DNA of 64,000 nucleotides, from positions 62,001 to 126,000 of the forward strand of contig CP048715.1 of assembly GCA_022641835.1 (NCBI GenBank), given 5' to 3'. The notes beneath the pieces are model-generated. The model did not search any database. It saw nothing but the letters and a program-made list of their open reading frames with translations, and was not told where the DNA came from. Shown piece after piece: positions 1 to 10,853 of this stretch. Positions within the stretch are counted from its first letter, which is position 1; every line of letters starts with the position of its first letter. Source of the DNA: Petasospora fabianii (taxonomy: Eukaryota; Ascomycota; Saccharomycetes; Phaffomycetales; Wickerhamomycetaceae). A program made the translations under genes and the position numbers.

Positions 1-92
1 AGGATATCTATGCCAAGGAAGGTATCTGGAACTTTGACAACGTTTTGGTTTACCCATTGGGTCTCGCTTACAGAAAGGGTAAGGACTTGTAA
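1..92 (+). CDS. 3' end of an unrecognised gene
   Basis: The window opens inside an open frame (codons from base 3, stop TAA at 90-92) that gives about 29 C-terminal residues ending in YPLGLAYRKGKDL. The segment is mixed aromatic and basic and coding-like, but too short for me to name a family. The gene reads toward IAH1, which is on the opposite strand, so the two are convergent with about 150 bases between their stop codons. Confidence 0.55.
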   Translation, partial: DIYAKEGIWNFDNVLVYPLGLAYRKGKDL

Positions 93-246
93 CTATCGAG
101 CTTTAGAGCCAAGTTTTGAAGAGCTACAGAAGTGTCGGTCGATGTGATATGACTATATGCATATTTAGATGTATATATAAACTTTAGAAGAAAGACGGCT
201 TTCAAATCTACAATTACTATTGTCGCACACGCAGTATAAGGTTGGC

Positions 247-996
247 TTAGATCACCTCATCGAGAGTCTGCTCAAAGCTCTCGGCCTTATTAAAGTCTCT
301 CCAGTATGGCAGCTTGTACTCCAAGTTCTCTGGGGCAAACTCTGGGTAGTTGTCTCTGATAGCCTTCATCACCTCGTTGTACATGATTTCATAGCCCTTA
401 CCAGTGAAATGGACACCATCGATCAACAATTCTGTCCAATCACCGTCATAGGTGTCAAAAGCGGTGTAAAGATCCACGAAGGCAACGCCACGGTCTTTAG
501 CCAGGGCCTTGGCGGCCTCTGAGTAAATTTTGTTGTTTTCGTTGGTTCTGATGATACCTTTAGCGACATCTTCTGGTTTCAAAGCATGCCATGGCTCCTG
601 GTAATGCTTTGCTGGCCCAATCAGGACAACCTTAGTACCAATCTCAGCAAACAGATCGAGGAACTTTGACGTGTTGGCCTTGTACTCCTCCAGCTCCACT
701 TTCTGGATTCCTCCCAAAGCGGCATCGTTGGTGCCAAAGAAGACGGTGGCGATCTTAACTTGGGAGTCTGGTGTATGAACTTGCTCAAGGATCTTCGGCA
801 GCATCTTTAGAGCCCAGTTTGTGTTGTATCCAGCGAAGCCACGCTGGACAACATCGAGACGGCGGACATAAGCGTTGCTGATAGCGGAGCCAAAGACGAA
901 CTGTGTAGTCGTGGAAGTTGGTGGATGTTGTTCGTAGGCAAACTCTGTGATGGAATCACCAAAGAGCAAGAACTTGTCGAAATGGAGCGCGGACAT
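247..996 (-). CDS. IAH1: Isoamyl acetate-hydrolysing esterase, GDSL/SGNH family
   Basis: A 249-residue GDSL-type esterase. Block I is FGDSITEF with the nucleophile Ser15. Block II has the Gly in GFAGYN (about 53-57). Block III is GTND (88-91). Block V is DGVHF with Asp193 and His196 completing the triad. In yeast, Iah1 hydrolyses isoamyl acetate and similar short esters and so limits aroma ester accumulation. The length is close to the S. cerevisiae protein (238). There is no signal peptide, which fits a cytosolic enzyme. The ATG at 996 directly precedes the conserved N-terminus. Family assignment is firm; substrate is inferred from the orthologue. Confidence 0.9.
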   Translation of the reverse strand: MSALHFDKFLLFGDSITEFAYEQHPPTSTTTQFVFGSAISNAYVRRLDVVQRGFAGYNTNWALKMLPKILEQVHTPDSQVKIATVFFGTNDAALGGIQKVELEEYKANTSKFLDLFAEIGTKVVLIGPAKHYQEPWHALKPEDVAKGIIRTNENNKIYSEAAKALAKDRGVAFVDLYTAFDTYDGDWTELLIDGVHFTGKGYEIMYNEVMKAIRDNYPEFAPENLEYKLPYWRDFNKAESFEQTLDEVI

Positions 997-1342
997 TGTT
1001 CGTTGTTTATGGGCTGTAATTGTGGTAGAGTGTTGTGGCGAGAGATAAGGCGATCAAAGAGCCGCATCTTTTTCTAGGACAAGACCAAGCCGCATCACGG
1101 CGATGAGACCTGGGAATGACACGTAATTGTGCCTGATTGACAATATCGTAATTGTTCTTTTAGGTGCGCTTAAGTGGGTCTTCTGTGTACTGTCAAGGGC
1201 AATTGCGAATTTGCTTATTGTATTCTACATCATCTGCCTCGAGGACTGTATAAAGGGGATATCGTTCACTTAATCGGTGTCTTGGTAAATACACGCAGCA
1301 GCATTAAACAGAACAGAGAAAAGTGGCACTGCCAAAAGTATA
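997..1342. other. Intergenic: IAH1 promoter and PFY1 3' flank
   Basis: About 350 bases between the IAH1 start and the PFY1 stop, both on the minus strand. It must hold the IAH1 promoter and PFY1 terminator. I see no convincing gene or RNA in it. Confidence 0.5.
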
Positions 1343-1723
1343 TTAGTAGCCAACAGAGATCAAGTAATCGGCGAGCTTCTCGACGACAACTGTGGCCTCG
1401 GCAGCCTGGACACCGGCTGGGTAATGGGCCACAAGAATGGCCTGCTTGGTTCTGACAGCGATGATACCCTCTTCGGCCTGCTTACCGTAAATAGAACGCT
1501 CATCGGCACGGAGAAGGAAGTACTTCTGGCCCTGGACGTGCAATCCACTGGCCTGGAGGTTGGATGGGTTGTCAAAGCCAGCAGCGAGCTCAGCAATCTC
1601 TGGGGCAGCTAGCACGCAGTTGTTGGACTGTGCCCACTGTGAATCGCCCGCACGCGAGTAAAGTGCGGCTCTATCGAGCTTCTGTGAGGCAATGAGGTTA
1701 TCTGTGTACGCCTGCCAGGACAT
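1343..1723 (-). CDS. PFY1: Profilin
   Basis: The frame from the ATG at 1723 gives 126 residues beginning [10 protein letters not shown], the profilin N-terminus, and ending in the usual terminal helix ([12 protein letters not shown]). This equals the S. cerevisiae Pfy1 length exactly. Profilin binds G-actin, polyproline (formins) and phosphoinositides, and feeds actin to filament ends. The open frame continues about 77 codons upstream, but that extension is hydrophobic and unlike profilin, so it is 5' leader. S. cerevisiae PFY1 has an intron just after its start; here the reading frame is unbroken. Confidence 0.93.
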   Translation of the reverse strand: MSWQAYTDNLIASQKLDRAALYSRAGDSQWAQSNNCVLAAPEIAELAAGFDNPSNLQASGLHVQGQKYFLLRADERSIYGKQAEEGIIAVRTKQAILVAHYPAGVQAAEATVVVEKLADYLISVGY

Positions 1724-1977
1724 ATTGTCGATCTTTCGAGTGGTTTGCGAGAGTGAAGGCCCAAGCGACAGAGAAACAAGGAGAATGCCAACTTTCCAAG
1801 TATTTCTTCTCCGCGATCCAAACGAAAACATCCGAACACCACTGATATAAAATAACCGTGGCAACCCGGTGTAATCATATATGATGTAAACAAAACAAAA
1901 TACCAAAGATCCTACAAATAGTTTGATACATTTAGTCTTTAATCTATTGTACATTGTTTTTTCGGATTACCCCCGTT

Positions 1978-3279
1978 TCACTCGTCGTCTTCGTCGTCCT
2001 CGATGACCCTGCGCTTCTTTCTCGTCTGCACTTCTTCCTCGGTGTCCTGGTACTGCGCAGCACCAGCTTCCTTGACTCTCTTTAGCCTTTCAGCGGCGAG
2101 ATCATCCTCATCCTCGTTATCGTCGTCCTCATCTTCATCCACGTCCTCGAGAGCATCGTCATCATCTTCTTCCTCGGCATCCTCGTCTCCGTCATCGATG
2201 AATCCGTCGTCATTCTCGTACTCATCGTGTACTCTAGAGTAATGCGGTGTGTACGTATCTCTTGTAGCACCAGGACCGGCACTTCCTAGTCTCTCCTGCT
2301 CCTTCTCCAACCTTAGTTGTTGTCTTCTCTTCTCACGCAATCTGTCCTCTTGCTCTTTCTCCAATCTCTTAGCCTCCAAGGCTGGATCAATATCAACAAA
2401 TACACTCTGTGTAGTAGCCTTGGTTTGTTGTCTTGAACGGATTGCCGTTGTGAGCTTCTTGTGGATTGCCGAATTTGTCGATGTTGGAACAAACTTCATC
2501 GTTTTGTTAACCGCACCATCTGAGACATATGGAACAGTTACCTGTTCTTCACCCTTCTTGATGTCATCGTCCGTTGTAACTAAGTACGTGTCTTTAAGTC
2601 CACTTTGCAAAACATCAAAGTACTCATCACCAAGCTTCAATGAGAAAGAACCATCCTCCCATTCCACAATTTGTGCATTAGACTCGGCAGTCAAACTCTC
2701 ATTGGATTGTTTTGTGAACCTCCATCTGATTGTATTTTCATCTTGTAATCTTCTTAGCTCTGCCTGTTCGCTCGTTTGTCCAGAGATCTGTTCCAGGTGC
2801 TTCAAGTACTCGGTACCGTCAAATCTCGTAGGATCAACTTTCAAGAACTTTGGAACACGAGCAGTGAAGATATCACCGTCTTTGTTATCAAACTTAGGCG
2901 GATGGCGAACGATATCGAGTTCTCCAACACGTAGTTCTCTTTTCACTTCCTCAGCAGGAACAAGGAACTGATCACGATCAGAGTCCTCTTCATCACTGTC
3001 GTGAACGATTCCATCGTCATCTGCAGGTCTGGAGTCAACGTTGCCGTCATCAGCAGCGCCGGTATCTTCCTCATCATCATCACCGAACAAGTCTCCCATT
3101 CCATCGTCCTCAGCATCGTCATCGACGTCGGCATCTGCCGAAGGCTCAGCATCCCCATTATTATTGTTCTCAGTGGTGTTCTCCTCCACGTCTGCATCGG
3201 CATTCTCTGCAGCAACGGGGACATCGATGTCCTCGTCATCGTCATCGGCGATAACAGCTCTCTTACGCTTCTCCTCCAT
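1978..3279 (-). CDS. LEO1: Paf1 complex subunit Leo1
   Basis: The frame from the ATG at 3279 (MEEKRKRAVI) encodes 433 residues. The N-terminal ~115 and C-terminal ~100 residues are very acidic (runs of D and E). The central Leo1 domain holds VGELDIVRHPPKF, IFTARVPKFLKVDPTRF and a later IVEWEDGSFSLKLGDEYFDV block. Leo1 is part of the Paf1 complex, which travels with RNA polymerase II and promotes H2B ubiquitylation and H3K4/K36 methylation. An in-frame extension to 3339 exists but looks like leader. Long open frames on the opposite strand are shadows of the GA-rich acidic codons. Confidence 0.92.
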   Translation of the reverse strand: MEEKRKRAVIADDDDEDIDVPVAAENADADVEENTTENNNNGDAEPSADADVDDDAEDDGMGDLFGDDDEEDTGAADDGNVDSRPADDDGIVHDSDEEDSDRDQFLVPAEEVKRELRVGELDIVRHPPKFDNKDGDIFTARVPKFLKVDPTRFDGTEYLKHLEQISGQTSEQAELRRLQDENTIRWRFTKQSNESLTAESNAQIVEWEDGSFSLKLGDEYFDVLQSGLKDTYLVTTDDDIKKGEEQVTVPYVSDGAVNKTMKFVPTSTNSAIHKKLTTAIRSRQQTKATTQSVFVDIDPALEAKRLEKEQEDRLREKRRQQLRLEKEQERLGSAGPGATRDTYTPHYSRVHDEYENDDGFIDDGDEDAEEEDDDDALEDVDEDEDDDNEDEDDLAAERLKRVKEAGAAQYQDTEEEVQTRKKRRVIEDDEDDE

Positions 3280-3669
3280 TGTACAATAAAAGAGGTAAAT
3301 AGGTGTCTGAGTCTGCGTTGGCCTCGACCTGTAGTCCAAACATCTAACCTTACTGTTTAAGCTGAGAGCCCTCGACGTCGAATTTGATTATGGGTTCGCG
3401 AAAATCTCCAGTCACGTGCAGCATTACCCACAAGGCTCTTCTCCGCATTAAACAACGAGGAGTAAGACACAAAAGCCCATTAAAGCGAATATCCTGATCT
3501 TTAGATGAGTAAATGCTAATGAGTGCTGGATCATTGAATTCCATTTGTCAAAGCAACCCAGAGTAACCCACTGCGGCCTCAATTCGCTATCTATTCGCTT
3601 TGCTCAGCCTCGACCTTGGCCACTCGACCATCCCCCCAAACTTTTGCAGTCTCTCTTTAATCATTCACA
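3280..3669. promoter_or_regulatory. Divergent promoter region, LEO1 / chitinase
   Basis: About 390 bases separate the divergent starts of LEO1 (minus) and the chitinase gene (plus). A pyrimidine-rich stretch precedes the chitinase ATG. No RNA gene or clear TATA box was seen. Confidence 0.5.
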
Positions 3670-4995
3670 ATGACCTGGAAGACTTTTAAAAACGCTATTC
3701 TCGGGGACACTCCTCAAGTCAGCACCCGAGTCTCCGACCTTGACATTGCCAAACTCAAAATGGTTGAACCTGTAACTCGCAAGTTCTCCGGATACAAGAC
3801 ATGTCTCTACTTTGGTCAATGGTCTATTTACTCCAACCACACCCCCAAGGATATCAATTTGAGTCTTGCCACCAACATATTTTACTCATTCTTCAACATT
3901 GACCCGAACACGGGTGAAGTCTTGCTTGGAGATCCATGGGCAGATATTCAAAAGCCCTTCCCATCGCTGTATGAAAAGAACGTACACTACAAGGGATTAT
4001 TGTCCCGTTTTTACGAAATAAAGCACAACAACAGAAATGTTAAGGTCTCAATGTCCATTGGTGGCTGGTCCAACAAAGACAACTTTGCCTGTGGATTAGC
4101 CAATACCGAGAAACTCACCAGATTCGTTCAAACAGCCATTGGTATGATGATGAAGTATGGCTTTGACGGAATTGATCTCGATTGGGAATACCCCTCCAAT
4201 CCTAAAGAAGCTACAATATACCTTACATTGGTAAGACAACTCAGATATGCCTTAAGACAGGTTGAGCTTGAAAAACAACTTGCTCAGGATACTTTTTTGT
4301 TGACTATGGCATGTCCAGCCTATGATGAAAAGCTTGATCTCTTAGATATCAACGATATAGATCAGTACTTGAGCTTTTGGAACATGATGACTTACGACTT
4401 CTCAGGTGAATGGTCCTCCATTGCTGGCTACCATTGCAACTTGTACAAGACCAAGGAAGATGAATTGTGCGCTGATGATGCTATAAAGTACATGATCAAG
4501 AAAGGTGTCGACAGCCGCAAGTTGATTCTTGGTATGGCCATGTATGGCCGTCCTCAGGCACACACAGAAGGGTATGGCTTCAAAGCCCACGGTGTCCCAA
4601 GTGGAACAGAAGATGGTTGTTTCATGTACAACAAGTTACCACTTCCTGGTTGCAAGGAACTCTACAACCGTGATGTTGTCTCTGCATATTGTTATTCCGC
4701 CAAGGACAAAGTCTTCTGCAGTTATGACAATGTTGAATCTGTGAGGATTAAAGCGATCTATGTGAGAAACAAAAGACTTGGTGGGGGAATGTTTTGGGAA
4801 TCGAGAGGTGATCTGCGTCAAGAGCATCGCTCTTTACTTGCGTCCTTCGTTAAAGGTGTTGGAGGTGTTCAAGCTCTTGAAAACGTCTTAAATGTCACTG
4901 GTTGTTACACAGACTCAGAGTTCACCTGCCAATTCCCAGTGCAGTATAACATACGGGATACGGTTGCCATGTCCCCTGATGAAATCTCGCTTTAA
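3670..4995 (+). CDS. CTS2: GH18 chitinase, Cts2/Cht4 type
   Basis: A 441-residue glycoside hydrolase family 18 chitinase. The substrate-assisted catalytic motif DGIDLDWE lies at 166-173, with Asp169, Asp171 and acid/base Glu173. Upstream is the SMSIGGW strand (about 128-133), and LTMACPAY and MTYDF mark later barrel strands. There is no N-terminal signal peptide, no Ser/Thr-rich stalk and no chitin-binding tail, which separates it from the secreted Cts1 type and matches the sporulation-linked Cts2 / Candida Cht4 group. It likely cleaves chitin during spore-wall or septum remodelling; that role is inferred from orthologues. Confidence 0.87.
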   Translation: MTWKTFKNAILGDTPQVSTRVSDLDIAKLKMVEPVTRKFSGYKTCLYFGQWSIYSNHTPKDINLSLATNIFYSFFNIDPNTGEVLLGDPWADIQKPFPSLYEKNVHYKGLLSRFYEIKHNNRNVKVSMSIGGWSNKDNFACGLANTEKLTRFVQTAIGMMMKYGFDGIDLDWEYPSNPKEATIYLTLVRQLRYALRQVELEKQLAQDTFLLTMACPAYDEKLDLLDINDIDQYLSFWNMMTYDFSGEWSSIAGYHCNLYKTKEDELCADDAIKYMIKKGVDSRKLILGMAMYGRPQAHTEGYGFKAHGVPSGTEDGCFMYNKLPLPGCKELYNRDVVSAYCYSAKDKVFCSYDNVESVRIKAIYVRNKRLGGGMFWESRGDLRQEHRSLLASFVKGVGGVQALENVLNVTGCYTDSEFTCQFPVQYNIRDTVAMSPDEISL

Positions 4996-5218
4996 AGTTG
5001 CCATTGAGGGATACCTAAATCATCGATCAAACGTGACTTTGGTTACTCTAATCCTTATGCATACAACACTAGATGAGTTTTGGCCATTCCTCGTCTTTTA
5101 GTGGCACTCACAAAGTTGCCTTCTTATGTGAAGATAATCTAATGTAGAACTCCAATCATAAACCAAACATAACTTGTGTATTCCACCTTTAATTTACATG
5201 ATCCTATGGCCCTTTTGT

Positions 5219-6202
5219 TCACAAAATGGAGTCCATCTTAGAGAAGACAGACAAGACACCAGCAACGACTTCGAGCTGGAGGTCAAATTGTGGATTGCGC
5301 TCCAGTTCTTCGTTAACCTCAGTAGCTAAGTTAATACCAAGACCCAAAGATCCGGTGGCTGGCTCGAAAGGATAAACGGAGAATTGAGACAACAGTTCAT
5401 CAGCTCTGGCAAAAGCCCTATCACGCTGATCATATCCCAATGTGGCAAGCACATTCTCCAGGACGTTAGCAGCATAGGCACCGGCAACAAGAGAGATTGA
5501 ACGCAAGTATTTGAATCTGGTGTTGTCTGGGAACTTGTCATTGGTTGGCAGCTGAATTGTTCTTGTGGAGAGCAACGAAAGGATTCTTCTCACAATAGCG
5601 TCCTTAGAATTGGCATCAGCCAGGGGATGGGTTGGCATATCAAAGATCAAGAAGTTCTTGCGCTCAGTCCTCAAGATTCCCTTGTCAACAAGACCCTTGG
5701 CTAATCTTTCACGAACTTGCTTTAGTTGATAGTGGATCTTGAGCAAATTCCATGTCTCACCACTGAGCAAATCGATCCAGTTTCCAATGCTCAAGTTGCC
5801 CTCATCATTTTTCATCAGGTTTAAAGTCTCATCGAGCAAAACTTCACCAGTCTTTCTGTCATCAATGACTTGAATCAATCTTTCACTGATCTCAAATCTT
5901 CTTCTGGATGGGTCATTAACAACAGCGATCTTACCTCTGAACGCCAGTTCAAGCAGAATACATCCACGGAGAGCATAGGAGATGTTATCGTTCCAGAACG
6001 ACAGGTATCCCTCCTTGTCTTTGATTCCCATGAGCAACACCTCCTCCATCAGTGTCAATGTAGGCTCGTTAGACTCCTGTACGGTCATGGCATTGTCCTC
6101 CGGGTCATAACCGATCTTTGGTTGGTGATCGTCCTGTGTGCTGCCTGAAGTGTCGGCCTGCTCGGACACTTGTCTTACTCTTCGACGTTGAAGTCCGGAC
6201 AT
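5219..6202 (-). CDS. VPS74: Golgi PI4P effector Vps74 (GOLPH3/GPP34 family)
   Basis: A 327-residue GPP34-domain protein. The N-terminus is charged and flexible with a basic patch (LQRRRVRQV). The conserved body includes [22 protein letters not shown], then helices with [33 protein letters not shown]. Vps74 binds PI4P on Golgi membranes, recognises cytosolic tails of glycosyltransferases and packages them into COPI vesicles so that they stay in the Golgi. The length is near S. cerevisiae Vps74 (345). The start ATG at 6202 is preceded by a TG-rich leader. Confidence 0.92.
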   Translation of the reverse strand: MSGLQRRRVRQVSEQADTSGSTQDDHQPKIGYDPEDNAMTVQESNEPTLTLMEEVLLMGIKDKEGYLSFWNDNISYALRGCILLELAFRGKIAVVNDPSRRRFEISERLIQVIDDRKTGEVLLDETLNLMKNDEGNLSIGNWIDLLSGETWNLLKIHYQLKQVRERLAKGLVDKGILRTERKNFLIFDMPTHPLADANSKDAIVRRILSLLSTRTIQLPTNDKFPDNTRFKYLRSISLVAGAYAANVLENVLATLGYDQRDRAFARADELLSQFSVYPFEPATGSLGLGINLATEVNEELERNPQFDLQLEVVAGVLSVFSKMDSIL

Positions 6203-6623
6203 TGTTCAGGGTATGTGTGTATGTGTGTCGGGTGTAGACTTGATTGTTCCGCTTTAAGGAGGTGGATGGATTCAGCACGTGGCAATGGGAAAAGGCGCAC
6301 CAGTCGAACAATTGCGTTCTCGGTCTAAGCGTAATAGCCTTTGGTTTATCCTGGAGAAACAGGTGGCTTTTTAAGTGCCTGTCTTGAAAGAATTGCCTTG
6401 TTTTGTGATCGAGATCAGTTTGATACCGTGGACTTTTATTCCAGCTGACACCGGTTCACTTTTTGGGCGATATAATTCGCGAACAAGCCTCAACTCCGCC
6501 AGGGCGCATAACCAATCGACCTTGGAAACGTATTGAGTTCTGATTATTTCCTACGATATCCCCAAGAGAGAAGTTAATGATAAAAAGCATGCATGTATTC
6601 GTAAGTATAATTATTTGATTCAG
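6203..6623. other. Intergenic: VPS74 promoter and UBP2 3' flank
   Basis: About 420 bases between two minus-strand genes. It holds the VPS74 promoter and UBP2 terminator; TG repeats lie next to the VPS74 start. No further gene was recognised. Confidence 0.45.
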
Positions 6624-9600
6624 TCAATGCACTTCACCAATATCACGACAGACGGGGTCAATGTCGTCCTCATCCTCCTTGCGGATGTAGGCCACAAAGT
6701 ATGGTGTGGCCGTGTTCTGTGGGTCATAGTTGAACACCTCCTCCCGTTTGATATCAGACACCGTTTCATCGTTGTACATCCTATACATGTTTCGCTTATG
6801 ATCCTTGATGTACAACCAATAATGCCCTGAGGTGGCAGTACCTCTGTGAATGAACAAAGCGAAGAGCTGATATTCTTCCTTCTTGTAATCGTCAAAGTGG
6901 TGCTCAATTTTGGACTCCAATTGATTAATCGAGTTGTATAAGTTCATGAGTTTCTCATCAATCGCATCAATCTCCTTGGTAATAACCTCAGTAGTCTCGG
7001 TATCTCCCAAGCCTTGACTTGTCAACCAGTCTCTAGTGGTCTTCAAGGACTCTTTGAATGAAATGCCATCACTGTTTCTCTTGAGTAACCAATCTCTTTC
7101 CTCTCTCAATTTGTTAATCTCTTCTTTCCACTTAAGAACATCGGCACGTCTCTTTAGGATCTCAGGGTCATTAGTATCCACGTAGCGGTCAACGTAAAGG
7201 GTCTCTGGAATAGGAAGGTGTGTGGAGTTTTTGAAGGCTTGACAAAGCTTTGGATCGTAGCCAACTCTCTGGATTTGAACCTGCAAGATTTTCGGAAGCT
7301 TCAGCAACTTCTCGTTTCTCTCGAACTTATCTGGTCCAATGTCAACCAGATCCGGTCTCAAGAACACGTTATCCAAGGCCTCGTACAAGTCCTTTGGGTT
7401 ATCGTTGATGTTCACAATTATATAGGTTGATCTGGTGGTCGAGTCCCTAACAATCGAGCGGTCCTCAGTCTTCACTAAGTGCTGGACATTTTTACCGAAA
7501 AACAACGTTTTGATGAAGTCCTGCTGTTCATTTTGGTCATCTTTGTCAAATCCCTCAGGCTTGGAAGCAATTGAAACCTGTGTGAGTACATTCTCAATAC
7601 ACTCAACGACGTCCTGTTGTCTTCCCATATCCAATGCAAGTTCAAAGTCAGCCTTGGAGACATTTGCAGCCTTTGGTTCAGGTGCCACTGATTCAAGATC
7701 CTCCTCCTCTGCCTCCTTCATGGTGTCTTTGTTATCTTCCGTAACCTCAGATGTAGTTCCAGTCTCTGGTGCAGTTGATGCGCCCTCAGAATCGTCAACC
7801 ATAATCACGTCATCAATGGATGAGACGTTTGCATCCTCAGAAAGGTCAATCAAGTCAGTCTCAGGGGATGCAGGGACAGCATCGACAATCTCAATGTCAT
7901 CATCAGAGCCTTTCTTTACTTCTTCCTCGATATTCTTGGAATCATCGGCAGAGTCAAAGTCTACCTTGTTCAGACATGGAGTAAAGGCCAAATACTGCAG
8001 CGACTTCTGAGGAATGACACAGCGTTCAGGGGAATGTATCATCTCGGAAAACAGATTTCTGAGATGGTAGACAAATTGGAATGATCTGTCAATCTCATGG
8101 TCACCAATCAATCTACCACCAATTCTTCTATTGCGATAGATATCCTGGCCCGTGTAGACATCATAAAAAGATGTGGTTGTGTCTCTGAATGGCTTGATAG
8201 CAAAGTAATACTGCAACAAGGAGTTAAGGTAGCAGGTGTTACCGATGTTCATCAAACCAACGGGCCATTCTGCAGCTGGAAGGGCTGTGTGATCAATGGT
8301 TCCAGTAGCCAAGTAGTGAGGTATAAGGCGAGCAGTGCGGTGACCTGCAAACACAGAGAGAGCCTTTCTTCCCTTGATGAAGTCTGTTAACTTTCTTCCA
8401 TTATCAAAGATCTCAATAGCCTTAGATTCCGAAGCCGCTTGGTCAACAGCGAGGAAATCACAGGCTTCCGCAAAAGACATCTCATCAGTGAGATCAGGAT
8501 GGTCATTCTCCAATCTTGTCATGAGTGAAAAACTTCTTCTCGCAGAGGCAATGGTTAAAACAGCCCTGGTAACAAGTTCTTTGTCTTGTGGATGGCTCTC
8601 GAGTTTGATGAGCTCCGCTGTGGCCAACATCTCATCCTCTGTGTTTTCAGTAATCTCTAATATGTCGTATGCCTGCTGGATCGGCAAGAGTTCATACTTC
8701 AAGTACCGAAGGATGGATTGGCTCTTTCTGTGCTTACCAATGACACCAAGAGCATTTCTGAACCGTCCATCATGTGGATTAGCAAACTTCTCAGTGTGGT
8801 ATAAGCTCAACAGCATAGCATCATCAACCTTTGGCCCATCTCTCGGATCTAAACGCAAGGCGGTATATGCCTGATCCAAGTCCTTCTGCCCGACAATACC
8901 CCGATTATTCGTGAACCTTGTGAGTTTCAAGTTTCCTTGGGTTCTGGAGACAGACTGTAAAGCATCAAAGTACCTTGGAATGTTCTGTGGATCACGTTCA
9001 CACATTCTTGTGTAACAGTCAATGATGAGATCATCACTGTAGAATGGGTAGGCTGACAACGTGATGAATGCTGCATCAGTGACGAACTTGTGATGTTGAA
9101 CAGATGCATAATCTTCCAGCTCACGGAAGATTAAATCTTTTCTTGTTGTAAAGCTTGCAAATTTTCTGAAAGGATTCTCCTCTTGATTCGAGTACGCCTT
9201 AGTACCAAGGAACATGATCTCCAATGTCTTCCTCAAAAAGGATTCACGATTTAGCATTTGAAGCCTGTCCGACCTGTCAGAGATCCTCGGAGGAACGTAC
9301 TCATCATTCTCGATTACAAATCCCAACTTACGTGTAAGCAAATCTGGGTTGGTGAATTGGTTCAGTGATTTGTTGTTAACGTTGATAGTTCTGTTCTCTC
9401 CACTATGTGCCTGGATTAATGGGCCCTTCATGACACGATACAATGTGTATAAGCACTGAGCTGGCGACGGTTCCTTCTCTGGAGTATCTTCATACAACTG
9501 TTTTGCCTTATGGTGCCTCACTCTGATTGGGCCAAGCTCATAGTCCTTGAGATCCAACTCATCAAATTCTGGCTTAGAGATCTCAATACGCATTGCCTTC

Positions 9601-10346
9601 TTGGTCAGAAGACAGACATATGATGCGGAGTCGATCAATTTAGGGCCACGTTCCTTTATTTCTGGTGAATCACTGTCTGCAAGAGCGGTAGAATGACACA
9701 AATCAACCGCATCCTGGTATGAGAGCTCAGTCTCATGGAACTCGTGCTTAGAGACGGCAACGTTGGTGGAAGCTTTCGTCTTGATGGCGATTCTGACATG
9801 ATAGACAGCAAGTTTGGATAAAGTTGACTCGGCATTGGAGAAGATAATGCCTCTGATTATTGTGATCTTATCGTTTGGGTTAAAGGTAGAATCATAACGT
9901 TCAAACTGTCCCTCAGCAACGTTGACGCCCCGTTGATCCGGGAGGTAGATGTCAAACTGATTGTATTTCAAATGTGAAAACTTTTCAGCATATTCAATTG
10001 GTTGGAGGCGAAGAATACCATTTTTGAGATTCTCGGGTACATTGGTACTGATATGGAAGTTTATTGAGCCTGCAATGTCATCAACCAATCTGTTGGATGT
10101 CTTGAACACACGTCTCCTCAGGTCTGCGTAATCGTCTTCATCCTCGTCATCCGCATCAATGCTTTCGTCATCCTCTGATTCGCTCAGAGTTATGGGATTG
10201 TCGTCTTGAACCTCTGGTAGGGGAGACATTTCAGCGACCAATGGGTTATCGGTGACTGGGTCATCTTCCTTCGTGGTTACAGTTTCAACTACTGGCAAGT
10301 GACCGCCACTAGCACCCTGCTCGAAATCTTCCGACTTCTGGAGCAT
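6624..10346 (-). CDS. UBP2: Ubiquitin-specific protease Ubp2
   Basis: From the ATG at 10346 (MLQKSEDFEQ) the protein is 1240 residues, close to S. cerevisiae Ubp2 (1272). The Cys box MNIGNTCYLNSLLQYYF places the nucleophile near Cys705. The His box RGTATSGHYWLYI places His near 1175, followed by the aromatic, Asp-containing end MYNDETV. A long acidic insertion sits between the boxes, as in Ubp2. Ubp2 trims K63-linked chains and antagonises Rsp5 in endocytosis and MVB sorting. The frame remains open further upstream to 10448, but that stretch (Arg/Thr-rich) is unlike the family and is probably leader. Confidence 0.92.
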   Translation of the reverse strand: MLQKSEDFEQGASGGHLPVVETVTTKEDDPVTDNPLVAEMSPLPEVQDDNPITLSESEDDESIDADDEDEDDYADLRRRVFKTSNRLVDDIAGSINFHISTNVPENLKNGILRLQPIEYAEKFSHLKYNQFDIYLPDQRGVNVAEGQFERYDSTFNPNDKITIIRGIIFSNAESTLSKLAVYHVRIAIKTKASTNVAVSKHEFHETELSYQDAVDLCHSTALADSDSPEIKERGPKLIDSASYVCLLTKKAMRIEISKPEFDELDLKDYELGPIRVRHHKAKQLYEDTPEKEPSPAQCLYTLYRVMKGPLIQAHSGENRTINVNNKSLNQFTNPDLLTRKLGFVIENDEYVPPRISDRSDRLQMLNRESFLRKTLEIMFLGTKAYSNQEENPFRKFASFTTRKDLIFRELEDYASVQHHKFVTDAAFITLSAYPFYSDDLIIDCYTRMCERDPQNIPRYFDALQSVSRTQGNLKLTRFTNNRGIVGQKDLDQAYTALRLDPRDGPKVDDAMLLSLYHTEKFANPHDGRFRNALGVIGKHRKSQSILRYLKYELLPIQQAYDILEITENTEDEMLATAELIKLESHPQDKELVTRAVLTIASARRSFSLMTRLENDHPDLTDEMSFAEACDFLAVDQAASESKAIEIFDNGRKLTDFIKGRKALSVFAGHRTARLIPHYLATGTIDHTALPAAEWPVGLMNIGNTCYLNSLLQYYFAIKPFRDTTTSFYDVYTGQDIYRNRRIGGRLIGDHEIDRSFQFVYHLRNLFSEMIHSPERCVIPQKSLQYLAFTPCLNKVDFDSADDSKNIEEEVKKGSDDDIEIVDAVPASPETDLIDLSEDANVSSIDDVIMVDDSEGASTAPETGTTSEVTEDNKDTMKEAEEEDLESVAPEPKAANVSKADFELALDMGRQQDVVECIENVLTQVSIASKPEGFDKDDQNEQQDFIKTLFFGKNVQHLVKTEDRSIVRDSTTRSTYIIVNINDNPKDLYEALDNVFLRPDLVDIGPDKFERNEKLLKLPKILQVQIQRVGYDPKLCQAFKNSTHLPIPETLYVDRYVDTNDPEILKRRADVLKWKEEINKLREERDWLLKRNSDGISFKESLKTTRDWLTSQGLGDTETTEVITKEIDAIDEKLMNLYNSINQLESKIEHHFDDYKKEEYQLFALFIHRGTATSGHYWLYIKDHKRNMYRMYNDETVSDIKREEVFNYDPQNTATPYFVAYIRKEDEDDIDPVCRDIGEVH

Positions 10347-10853
10347 GATGAATAAGGATGGGACAAGATCTCTTCCTGGATGTCTAGTGTGTCTGGTATT
10401 TGTATGTGTTGAAACGATGAGTGGCCTTGAAAGGGAGAGAAGAGGCAAATGTCAGCAACAAACGAGCTTGCGAAGGTATATGGAATGGTGGCTTCGGCGG
10501 CAAGCGGGTGAAGATGAAGCTTAGGCGGTTATGCAATGGCGAAGGTTCTTCAACTGCAAATGTGGTGGATGTTCCCTGTCCTTTGTGAATGGCCCTGTGC
10601 TTTGGATCAATCGGCCCAGGCTAACGTTACAGCGCCTCCTACTGCTCCTCCTCCTGGCGTAGAAGGCCATGCCCTGTCCTGGCGCGCGCGCGCGTTTGGG
10701 TGTTCTATTAACCCGTTTGGAAAATGGCAGAAAACGGTTTGCGCACGCCTTTCTATGATGAGGTGGAAAGTGTGTTCGAGCGAGATAGAACATGAACCTC
10801 ATTCCTTCTTCTGTCTCTATCTCCCTTTAACAGTTCTGCACGGCTGTTACAAC
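10347..10853. promoter_or_regulatory. Divergent promoter region, UBP2 / BCS1
   Basis: About 500 bases between divergent starts. It includes a GC-rich alternating CG run near 10681-10693. An open frame runs through it in phase with BCS1, but its residues do not resemble Bcs1, so the first conserved-context ATG pair at 10854/10857 was chosen as the start. Confidence 0.5.

Noticed and set aside
2249-2971. Long plus-strand frames over LEO1
   Set aside because: Ser/Cys-rich shadow of the acidic LEO1 codons on the opposite strand.
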